This document shows positions 1 to 4,851 of a stretch of DNA of 5,627 nucleotides, piece after piece (the first letter of the stretch is position 1; every line of letters starts with the position of its first letter). The DNA is taken from contig JAEYRQ010000521.1 in NCBI GenBank assembly GCA_023435545.1, positions 1 through 5,627 of the forward strand, in the 5' to 3' direction. The translations under genes and the position numbers were made by a program. The notes under the pieces are model-generated. The model was not told the DNA's origin. It ran no database searches and worked only from the letters and a program-made list of their open reading frames with translations. The DNA comes from Pseudomonadota bacterium (GTDB lineage Bacteria > Pseudomonadota > Alphaproteobacteria > Rhizobiales > Tepidamorphaceae).

Positions 1-2
1 GC

Positions 3-164
3 CTCGCACTGGTCGGCGGTGTCGTCCTCTTGGCAGCAATCTCTGCGCTGCTGCGCTGGACGACCCGGCGGGGCGGGGCGTGGTCCTGCCAGGCAGCCCG
101 GCTGGTCGGAGGGCTAGCGGCGTTCGCCGGCGCCGCCGCGCTGATCCAGGGAGCGGCCGGATGA
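3..164 (+). CDS. C-terminal end of a membrane protein (5' truncated)
   Basis: An open frame enters from the left edge and gives 53 residues before a TGA at 162-164. It shows two hydrophobic stretches: residues about 1-18 (LALVGGVVLLAAISALL) and about 33-49 (LVGGLAAFAGAAALIQ). A positively charged, Trp- and Cys-containing loop (RWTTRRGGAWSCQAAR) separates them. This is the usual look of the last two transmembrane helices of an inner-membrane protein with a short tail. The final ATGA overlaps the start of the next gene, so the two are probably co-translated. The small Gly/Ala-rich final helix would fit a HupE/UreJ-like permease or another small transporter, but too little remains to name a family. 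It being a real coding frame is reasonably certain; the function is unknown. Confidence 0.72.
   Translation, partial: LALVGGVVLLAAISALLRWTTRRGGAWSCQAARLVGGLAAFAGAAALIQGAAG
148..153 (+). promoter_or_regulatory. Ribosome binding site fixing the start of the VCBS-like gene
   Basis: AGGGAG lies 7 bases before the ATG at 161, inside the coding end of the preceding membrane-protein gene. This supports 161 as the start rather than the in-frame ATG at 80. The extension from 80 would add an Arg-rich stretch ahead of the signal peptide and would overlap the upstream gene for 85 bases. Confidence 0.75.
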
Positions 165-991
165 GACCAACTTTCCCGGCAGTCATGGTCCTCTTTGCCT
201 GCGCGTGCGGTCCGCTCGCCGCGCAGACGGGCCTGCCCGACGGCGGCACGGCTCGTGCCGCAGGCAGCGGGATCGTGCAGGCGCGCTACATCGCCCCGAC
301 GACACGATACGCCCACGGCGTGCTCGGTGACGCGATCGAGGCTGGCGGGCTGGAGGCGCGCGATGCCGCCGGAATGCGTCACCTCCTCATGCTGCCCGAG
401 AACGCTGTGTTCGAGGATATCACCCCCCGCCTCGCCGATCTCGACGGAGACGGTGCCGCGGAAGCGGTTGTCGTGGTGAGCTACCGGGACCGCGGGGCGG
501 CACTCGCGGTGTACGGGCTGCGCGGCGGCGAGTTGGCTCGTCTGGCCGAGACGGCACCGATCGGGCGGGCGAACCGCTGGCTCAACCCGGCGGCGATCGC
601 GGACTTCACGGGCGATGGTCGGTCGGAGATCGCAATCGTGCGCACGCCTCATATCGGCGGGCGGCTCGAACTCTATTCATACCCTCGGGGGTCCCTGATG
701 CGCCTTGCGGCGCTGGACGGCTTTTCCAACCACGTCATTGGATCACGCGTTCTCGACCTGGCGGAAGTGGCGGATGTCGACGGCGACGGCATCGCCGATC
801 TGGTGCTTCCGGACCAGGCGCGCACCGCGCTGGTCGCCGTCAGCTTCACAGGTGGGAGGGCGCGCGTGCTGGGGCGCGCCGCAGTCCCCGCTCCCATCGC
901 CGGCCCCGTCACTCGCTCGGGCTCGTCTGCGGCGATGCGCCTGGCGGGCGGCCGCCGAGTCAGCGTTCCGCTTGCCGCCCTGCGGCCCTGA
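161..991 (+). CDS. Exported FG-GAP/VCBS repeat-like protein
   Basis: A 276-residue protein of unknown exact role. The N-terminus reads as a Sec signal peptide: MR, a hydrophobic core (VMVLFACACG), then a PLAA/QTG cleavage site. A lipoprotein cysteine is conceivable in this core, but the spacing and the Phe before Ala make it less likely. Three acidic loops follow at residues 93-101 (DLDGDGAAE), 148-156 (DFTGDGRSE) and 205-213 (DVDGDGIAD), about 55-57 residues apart. Each is followed by short hydrophobic strands. Such D-x-[DT]-G-D-G loops are the Ca-binding signature of FG-GAP/VCBS repeats, which build beta-propeller blades, so I infer a small periplasmic or surface beta-propeller, perhaps a partial propeller or an oligomer. 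The start is set by AGGGAG seven bases upstream, and the gene overlaps the preceding membrane-protein gene by ATGA, which suggests a common transcript. No enzyme motif is visible. Confidence 0.88.
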   Translation: MRPTFPAVMVLFACACGPLAAQTGLPDGGTARAAGSGIVQARYIAPTTRYAHGVLGDAIEAGGLEARDAAGMRHLLMLPENAVFEDITPRLADLDGDGAAEAVVVVSYRDRGAALAVYGLRGGELARLAETAPIGRANRWLNPAAIADFTGDGRSEIAIVRTPHIGGRLELYSYPRGSLMRLAALDGFSNHVIGSRVLDLAEVADVDGDGIADLVLPDQARTALVAVSFTGGRARVLGRAAVPAPIAGPVTRSGSSAAMRLAGGRRVSVPLAALRP

Positions 992-1004
992 AGCCGCGTT
1001 CAGG
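987..1004. terminator. Short stem-loop between convergent genes
   Basis: A perfect 6-bp inverted repeat (CCTGAA at 987-992, TTCAGG at 999-1004) with a GCCGCG loop covers the stop codon of the VCBS-like gene. It ends two bases before the stop of the convergent small gene. Because it is symmetrical it could slow polymerase from both sides. There is no good T-run on either strand, so its strength as a terminator is doubtful. Confidence 0.4.
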
Positions 1005-1005
1005 T

Positions 1006-1203
1006 TCAGTCGGTGGCGTAGTCGTGCTCGCTGAAGGGGAAGGCGCGCCGCTCGGGCTTGCCGTCCTTGCGCTGCTGCTTCGCCTTGTCGCGGCAGATCG
1101 AGGCGGCGGCAACCGCGTTGATCCCGATCCTGGTCCAACCGGACTCGGGACGTCGTTCGCTCTGCTTTTCCTCAACGCGCTTGGCTGCCGAATTATTAAT
1201 CAT
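1006..1203 (-). CDS. Small basic hypothetical protein, 65 residues
   Basis: I do not recognise this protein. It starts MINNSAAKRVEEKQ, is rich in Lys, Arg, Gln and Glu, has one Cys in a central ASICRDKAKQQ stretch, and ends FPFSEHDYATD. There is no signal peptide or membrane helix. The mid part (GWTRIGINAVAAASICRDKAKQQ) could form an amphipathic helix. I judge it a real gene because its codons, except for the first dozen or so, favour G/C at the third position like those of its neighbours. It also fits neatly with no overlap, ending 14 bases from the convergent VCBS-like gene. I chose the ATG at 1203, with a weak AGAG eight bases upstream. A GTG at 1212 in the same frame would add three residues. 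The AT-rich start region (ATTAATAATTCG) contrasts with the rest. Possible roles such as a nucleic-acid-binding or stress protein are guesses only. Confidence 0.58.
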   Translation of the reverse strand: MINNSAAKRVEEKQSERRPESGWTRIGINAVAAASICRDKAKQQRKDGKPERRAFPFSEHDYATD

Positions 1204-1396
1204 CTTGATCACTCTGTGTGCACTATGGCCGTTCGGGACGCGGGATATGGTGGCCGACTGTGGCTTAATCGGGGCGCCGAACGTGGCTGGCCCGGGTTAT
1301 CCGATCAGGGTGTCAATGAACCCCGAAACCTGTTGCAGTTCAGCAACTTTCACCCGCTCCTTTGCAAGCCGCTTCCACTGTGTTCCAGCGTCTCTC

Positions 1397-1418
1397 TATC
1401 CTCGTTAACGCGAGGATA
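1397..1418. repeat. 8-bp inverted repeat with TTAACG loop
   Basis: TATCCTCG and CGAGGATA pair perfectly around a six-base TTAACG loop. The centre also contains the 8-base palindrome CGTTAACG (1403-1410), offset from the hairpin axis. There is no T-run beside it on either strand, so it does not look like a classic terminator. It could be a protein-binding palindrome or part of a structured RNA. Confidence 0.6.
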
Positions 1419-1425
1419 ACGCTGC

Positions 1426-1441
1426 CGGTTCGGAAGAACCG
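1426..1441. repeat. 6-bp stem capped by a GGAA tetraloop
   Basis: CGGTTC and GAACCG pair perfectly around GGAA. Read on the + strand this is a GNRA-type loop, a class known to stabilise RNA hairpins. It sits seven bases after the preceding inverted repeat. On the minus strand the loop would be TTCC, which has no such stabilising property. Confidence 0.5.
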
Positions 1442-1507
1442 TAGCTCTCGGCCGTTTCCGGCAGATTTCGGGAGAATTTCAAACGCGCTGCGAAAGCGGA
1501 GAAAGAA

Positions 1508-2404
1508 TCAGGCTGCGACCGCTTGCCGCGGTCGCACCGTCACCAGGGTGATCTCGGGCGGGCGACCGAACCGCACCGGCATCACCGAACAGCCCAGGCC
1601 CGCCGAGACCACCATGTGGCGATCCTCCTCGACGATATGGCCGTAGACGAAACGCTGACCGTAGGCTGATGGGACGACCGGGCTGCCGATCAGCGGGAGA
1701 TTGATCTGGCCGCCGTGGGTGTGGCCGGCAAGCGTCAGGGCGACACGGGGTGGCACGTCGACGAAGATGTCGGGCTCGTGCGCCATCAGGATCACGGGCG
1801 CCCGGTCGGTGACATGGGCGAGCGTGCCGGGCAGGTCGTCGAGCCCCCGGAACCCGCCGCCAGAGGAGGGAAAGGCGATCTGGTCGCTGAGGCCGGCGAG
1901 CCAGAACGGGCGCCCCTTGAGGCGGAGGCGGACCGCCTCGTTCTCGTAGACCGGGATGCCGGCGAGCGCGAAGCCGGACAGCACCGCATCGACATCGCTC
2001 CACCAGTCGTGATTGCCGAGCACCGCGTGCACGCCCAGCGGCGCCTGGAGGGCGGCGAGCGCACGGCCCCAGTCCCGCGGCGCCACTGCCGCGGTGCGGA
2101 AGCGTTCCATGCCCGCCACCATATCGCCGAGCACCAGCACGATGTGGGGCTGCAGGCGCATTGTCCTGGCGACGATCGCCTCGATGCGATGCACCGGCAT
2201 CCATGGATCGCAGGCGTGCAGATCGGTGAGGACCGCGATCCTCAGCGCCGGATAGCCGGACGGCCAGCCCGGCAGGTCGAGATCCCAGCGGCGCACGATC
2301 AGCCGGAAGCGCGGCTCGACGGCAAACGCGTAGCCGCCGAGACCGAACGTGCCGACGGTGGCGGCCAGTCCGCCCTGCAGGAAGGTCCGGCGCGTGATCC
2401 TCAA
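1508..2404 (-). CDS. Tat-exported metallophosphoesterase (YaeI/YkuE type)
   Basis: A 298-residue calcineurin-like phosphoesterase. The N-terminus has a twin-arginine signal: TRRTFLQGG (Arg5-Arg6), a Gly/Ala-rich hydrophobic region, and an AFA/VE cleavage site near residue 28. Folded export to the periplasm is therefore expected. The dinuclear metal motifs appear in family order: DLH at 61-63, GD at 93-94, GNHD at 130-133, His209 in AHEPD, and GHTHGG at 227-232. The C-terminal SAGLGCSVMPVRFGRPPEI matches the block conserved in the YkuE/YaeI branch. Members of that branch cleave phosphodiester or pyrophosphate bonds, including lipid A precursors such as UDP-2,3-diacylglucosamine; the substrate here is unknown. 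An in-frame stop lies five codons upstream of 2404, so the start must be the TTG at 2404 or later, and only this TTG keeps the Arg pair. The gene lies 12 bases after the aminotransferase stop and is probably its operon partner. Confidence 0.92.
   Translation of the reverse strand: MRITRRTFLQGGLAATVGTFGLGGYAFAVEPRFRLIVRRWDLDLPGWPSGYPALRIAVLTDLHACDPWMPVHRIEAIVARTMRLQPHIVLVLGDMVAGMERFRTAAVAPRDWGRALAALQAPLGVHAVLGNHDWWSDVDAVLSGFALAGIPVYENEAVRLRLKGRPFWLAGLSDQIAFPSSGGGFRGLDDLPGTLAHVTDRAPVILMAHEPDIFVDVPPRVALTLAGHTHGGQINLPLIGSPVVPSAYGQRFVYGHIVEEDRHMVVSAGLGCSVMPVRFGRPPEITLVTVRPRQAVAA
1514..1536 (-). terminator. 9-bp stem-loop at the end of the phosphoesterase gene
   Basis: TGCGACCGC (1514-1522) and GCGGTCGCA (1528-1536) pair perfectly around a five-base loop. 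The stem encodes the last residues of the phosphoesterase (RPRQAVA). On the minus strand it is followed by GCCTGA, which contains the stop codon, and then by the pyrimidine-rich TTCTTTCTCC. This is a plausible intrinsic terminator for the aminotransferase-phosphoesterase transcript, although the T-tract is interrupted and begins about six bases after the stem. Confidence 0.5.
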
Positions 2405-2414
2405 CGTCCGCGCG

Positions 2415-2418
2415 CCTC
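2415..2418 (-). promoter_or_regulatory. Ribosome site overlapping the aminotransferase stop
   Basis: On the minus strand the aminotransferase stop is embedded in TGAGG. GAGG then lies 10 bases before the TTG start of the phosphoesterase. The spacing is a little long, but no better site exists in the 12-base gap. This arrangement suggests that ribosomes finishing the first gene reinitiate on the second. Confidence 0.45.
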
Positions 2419-3805
2419 AGGCGGCCCGCAGCGATTCTCCGGAGACCCAGGCCTCCGTCCGGTCCAGCGCGCGGGTCAGCCGGTCGAACATCTCGCCGAT
2501 CTCGTCCTCGGTGATGACGAGCGGCGGGCACAGCGCAACCGTGTCGCCGAAGGCGGCGCGCACGATCAGGCCCTCCTCCTCGGCGAGCGCCGCGATCTTC
2601 GGGGCGACGGCGGATTTCGGATCAAACGTGCGCCGGGTGGCCTTGTCGGCGACGATCTCGAGCGCGCCGATCAGGCCCATGCCGCGCGCCTCGCCGACGA
2701 GCGGATGATCCGCCAGGGCCTTCAGGCGCTTCATGAAGGCCGGCGAGACCTTGTTGACCTGGCCGAGGATGTCGTCGCGCTCATAGATGTCGAGGGTCTT
2801 GCAGGCGACGGCGGCGACCACCGGATGGCCGGAATAGGTGTAGCCGTGGCCGAAGGTGCCGATCTTCTTGCTGTCCTCGACCATCGCCAGGTACATCGGC
2901 TCGTCGACGATCACCGCGCCGATCGGCTGGTAGGCCGACGACAGCGCCTTGGCCACCGACACCGAGTTCGGCCGGATGCCGAACGCCTCGGCGCCGAACA
3001 TGGTGCCGAGCCGGCCGAAGCCGCAGATCACCTCGTCGTCGATATAGAGGATGTCGTACTTCGCCAGCACCGCCTGGACCTTCTCGTAATAGGTCTCGGG
3101 CGGGATGATGACGCCGCCGGCGCCCATCACCGGCTCGGCGATGAAGGCGGCAACCGTGTCGGGCCCCTCGCGCAGGATCATCGCCTCCAGCGAGTCCGCC
3201 AGACGGGTCGCAAGCTCGGCATCGCTCTCGCCGTCCTGCCGCGCCCGGTAGGGATGCGGGGCGTCGGTGTGCAGGATGCCGGGGATCGGCAGGTCGAAAT
3301 CGGTGTGGTTGGCGGGAAGCCCGGTGAGACTCGCCGAGGCGACGGTGACGCCGTGGTAGCCGCGCAGGCGCGAGATGATCTTCTTCTTCTGCGGCCGGCC
3401 GAGCGCGTTGTTGATGTACCAGATCATCTTGACCTGGGTGTCGTTCGCCTCCGAACCGGAGGAGACGAAGAACACCTTGGAGGCCTCGTTCGGCGCGATC
3501 GCCTTCAGCTTCTCGGCGAGTTCGATGCCCGGATCGTGGCTCTTGCCGGCGAACAAATGGGTGAAGGAGATGCGCCGCATCTGCTCGGCGGCGGCCTCCA
3601 CCAGTTCCTCGTTGCCGTAGCCGAGCGAGGTGCACCACAGGCCGGCCATGCCCTCGATGTATTCCTTGCCGGTCGAGTCGTAGACGAAGATGCCCTTGCC
3701 GCGCTCCAGCACCACCGGACCGGTCTGCCGGTGCTTGTCGAGATTTGTATAGGGGTGCAGCACCGTCTCGATGTCACGGACGGCGAGGTTCGACAGGGGC
3801 GACAT
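2417..3805 (-). CDS. Class III omega-aminotransferase (PLP-dependent)
   Basis: A 462-residue fold-type I aminotransferase, the usual length for this class. It moves an amino group from an omega-amine or omega-amino acid (for example beta-alanine, GABA, putrescine or taurine) to pyruvate or another keto acid in the cytoplasm. Visible signatures: AGLWC at 54-58, SSGSEAND at 115-122 (phosphate binding), YHG at 150-152 (ring stacking), [12 protein letters not shown] at 222-233, [10 protein letters not shown] at 256-265 with Asp257 contacting the pyridine nitrogen, [14 protein letters not shown] with the Schiff-base Lys286, [10 protein letters not shown] at 319-328, and Arg416, the likely substrate-carboxylate switch. 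It resembles SpuC-like polyamine:pyruvate and beta-alanine:pyruvate enzymes, but the exact donor cannot be read from sequence. I chose the ATG at 3805, which has GGAG nine bases upstream. A TTG at 3883 would add 26 residues lacking family resemblance. It leads the unit with the phosphoesterase. Confidence 0.96.
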   Translation of the reverse strand: MSPLSNLAVRDIETVLHPYTNLDKHRQTGPVVLERGKGIFVYDSTGKEYIEGMAGLWCTSLGYGNEELVEAAAEQMRRISFTHLFAGKSHDPGIELAEKLKAIAPNEASKVFFVSSGSEANDTQVKMIWYINNALGRPQKKKIISRLRGYHGVTVASASLTGLPANHTDFDLPIPGILHTDAPHPYRARQDGESDAELATRLADSLEAMILREGPDTVAAFIAEPVMGAGGVIIPPETYYEKVQAVLAKYDILYIDDEVICGFGRLGTMFGAEAFGIRPNSVSVAKALSSAYQPIGAVIVDEPMYLAMVEDSKKIGTFGHGYTYSGHPVVAAVACKTLDIYERDDILGQVNKVSPAFMKRLKALADHPLVGEARGMGLIGALEIVADKATRRTFDPKSAVAPKIAALAEEEGLIVRAAFGDTVALCPPLVITEDEIGEMFDRLTRALDRTEAWVSGESLRAA

Positions 3806-3811
3806 GGAAGT

Positions 3812-3849
3812 GGACTCCGTTCGGAAGAGGCTGACGCCGGCGGACTCCG
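3812..3849. repeat. Direct repeat GGACTCCG in the aminotransferase leader
   Basis: GGACTCCG occurs at 3812-3819 and at 3842-3849 on the + strand, exactly 30 bases apart (about three helical turns). The proximal copy covers the ribosome site of the aminotransferase. The distal copy lies in the loop and arm of an inverted repeat, CGCCGG (3835-3840) with CCGGCG (3847-3852). This could be an operator pair or an RNA element, but an eight-base match in GC-rich DNA may also be chance. Confidence 0.4.
3815..3818 (-). promoter_or_regulatory. Ribosome binding site of the aminotransferase
   Basis: On the minus strand GGAG lies nine bases before the ATG at 3805. It sits within the eight-base element CGGAGTCC, which occurs again 30 bases further upstream. 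It supports the 462-residue start over the longer TTG-initiated form. Confidence 0.65.
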
Positions 3850-3889
3850 GCGAAGCGGCCAAATGAGGTGATCTTTGCGGCAATGTAAA

Positions 3890-3918
3890 GCCGGGACGCA
3901 GTAGCCCGCGCTGCCGGC
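3890..3918 (-). terminator. Possible terminator downstream of the dehydrogenase
   Basis: An imperfect stem pairs GCCG (3890-3893) with CGGC (3915-3918) and GCAG (3898-3901) with CTGC (3911-3914), with a four-base bulge on one side and a nine-base loop. On the minus strand it follows the dehydrogenase stop by about 30 bases and runs directly into TTTACATT. It could end that transcript before the aminotransferase leader. The T-tract is short, so this is weak evidence. Confidence 0.3.
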
Positions 3919-3947
3919 AATGCCGCGATTGAGATGGAAACGAGACC

Positions 3948-4730
3948 TCACAGCGCGTGGCCGCCGGCGACCTGGATCACTTGCCCGGTGATCCACGAGG
4001 CGGCGTCGCTCATCAGGAATGCCACCGCTGAGGCGATGTCATCGGGCGCGCCGAGCCGACCGAGCGGGATCGTCGGAACGACTCGCGTGGCCAGCTCCTC
4101 ATCGATCCAGCCCGTCTGCACAGGCCCAGGCGCAACGGCGTTCACGGTGATGCCGAGCGGGCCGAGTTCCAGTGCGGCAGCCCGCGTCAGCGCCTCGAGC
4201 GCAGCCTTGCTGCTGCCGTAGAAGACCTGGCCGGGGAAGGCTCGAGCCGCGTCGGTGCTGATGTTGACGATCCGACCGCCGCGGGCACTGCGCTGGCGCG
4301 TGAATTCCGCCATCAGCATCGCCGGCGCACCGAGATTCACGTCGTAGTGGCGCCGGTAGCCGCCCCATGTCACCTCGGCGATGGTGTCGGGCAGCTCCGC
4401 ATGCGCCGCGTTGTTGACGAGGCCGCTGACGGTGCCAAGTCCGGAGAACGCTTCGGCAATCAGCCTCGCTGTCGTATCCGGTTCGGCCAGGTCCCCCGGG
4501 ATCGCGACAGCACGCCGGCCGAGGGCGCGGATCGCTTCGACGATCTCCACTGCCGCTTCCCGCCCGAGCACGAGGTGCTGGACGCTTGGAAGAGCATCCG
4601 ATTCGTCGAGATAGTGCACGGCCACGTCTGCGCCGTTCCGCGCAAGGGTGAGCGCAATCTGCCGCCCAATGCCGGAGTTGCCGCCGGTGACCAGAACGCC
4701 CTTTCCTTCGAGCGAGAAATGAGGAGCCAT
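3948..4730 (-). CDS. Classical short-chain dehydrogenase/reductase (FabG-like)
   Basis: A 260-residue cytoplasmic NAD(P)(H)-dependent oxidoreductase of the classical SDR family. Visible motifs: TGGNSGIG at 15-22 (Rossmann cofactor loop), GD at 79-80, NNAA at 106-109, Asn132 in DVNLG, the catalytic Ser158 in VNIST, YGSSK with Tyr171 and Lys175, VNAVAPGPV at 196-204, and the C-terminal GQVIQVAGG block. The whole Asn-Ser-Tyr-Lys tetrad is intact, so the enzyme should be active. It differs from ordinary FabG by roughly 14-16 extra residues after the second strand (about 43-60, containing [13 protein letters not shown]). I chose the ATG at 4730, which has AAGGG seven bases upstream. The open frame continues well past this, but the added sequence is antisense to the amidase and not SDR-like. 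Annotation as 3-oxoacyl-ACP reductase or as sugar or alcohol dehydrogenase would be a guess. It is transcribed divergently from the amidase, and co-regulation is plausible. Confidence 0.94.
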   Translation of the reverse strand: MAPHFSLEGKGVLVTGGNSGIGRQIALTLARNGADVAVHYLDESDALPSVQHLVLGREAAVEIVEAIRALGRRAVAIPGDLAEPDTTARLIAEAFSGLGTVSGLVNNAAHAELPDTIAEVTWGGYRRHYDVNLGAPAMLMAEFTRQRSARGGRIVNISTDAARAFPGQVFYGSSKAALEALTRAAALELGPLGITVNAVAPGPVQTGWIDEELATRVVPTIPLGRLGAPDDIASAVAFLMSDAASWITGQVIQVAGGHAL

Positions 4731-4851
4731 TGTCCATCCCTTCTGCAAATCGCCGGTAGCACGAACGATCGGCATCCGCGCAGGCTTGATGACAGGCGCC
4801 GCAAAATAGCGGAAAGCTCCTCGCGGAAAACAACGTGCCGAGGAAACGACC
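4731..4851. promoter_or_regulatory. Divergent promoter region between dehydrogenase and amidase
   Basis: This 121-base gap must hold the promoters of both divergent genes. Ribosome sites are clear at each end: AAGGG (4738-4742, minus strand) for the dehydrogenase and GAGGA (4840-4844) for the amidase, each seven bases from its start. A direct repeat GCGGAAA at 4809-4815 and 4823-4829 has a 14-base period and could be an operator. TTGATG at 4775-4780 (+) and TTGTTT with TATTTT on the minus strand are loose promoter-like matches with imperfect spacing. I do not assign a promoter from them. Confidence 0.5.

Larger units (their letters stand above)
1204..1507. other. Intergenic stretch with several short inverted repeats
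   Basis: About 300 bases without a convincing gene. Open frames here are antisense run-ons with no usable ribosome site. The base composition is less GC-biased than the genes on either side. It holds perfect inverted repeats: CGTTCGG/CCGAACG (1230-1236 with 1277-1283), GTTGC/GCAAC (1332-1336 with 1343-1347), TATCCTCG/CGAGGATA (1397-1404 with 1411-1418), CGGTTC/GAACCG around GGAA (1426-1431 with 1436-1441), and GCCG/CGGC (1451-1454 with 1459-1462). It should contain the promoter of the minus-strand small gene and the 3' end of the phosphoesterase transcript. I could not identify a convincing -35/-10 pair. A small RNA is possible but unproven. Confidence 0.5.

Noticed and set aside
80..160. N-terminal extension of the VCBS-like protein from the ATG at 80
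   Set aside because: The extension is Arg-rich, lies inside the upstream membrane-protein gene, and would bury the signal peptide. The ATG at 161 has a strong AGGGAG site.
1297..1305. TTATCCGAT as a DnaA box
   Set aside because: It matches only the first part of the TTATCCACA consensus, and there is no cluster or origin context.
1291..1316. TTGACA (minus strand, 1311-1316) as the -35 of a promoter for the small gene
   Set aside because: No -10-like hexamer lies 16-18 bases downstream; the only similar sequence, GATAAC, is about nine bases away.
1024..1419. A + strand frame of 131 codons across the small gene and the intergenic stretch
   Set aside because: There is no ribosome site, it is antisense to the better-supported 65-residue frame, and its composition changes abruptly along its length.
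1715..3871. A very long + strand open frame of 718 codons
   Set aside because: It lies entirely antisense to the aminotransferase and phosphoesterase, both of which have clear catalytic motifs. Its translation is a low-complexity Arg/Gly/Asp/His-rich run typical of the antisense frame of GC-rich genes.
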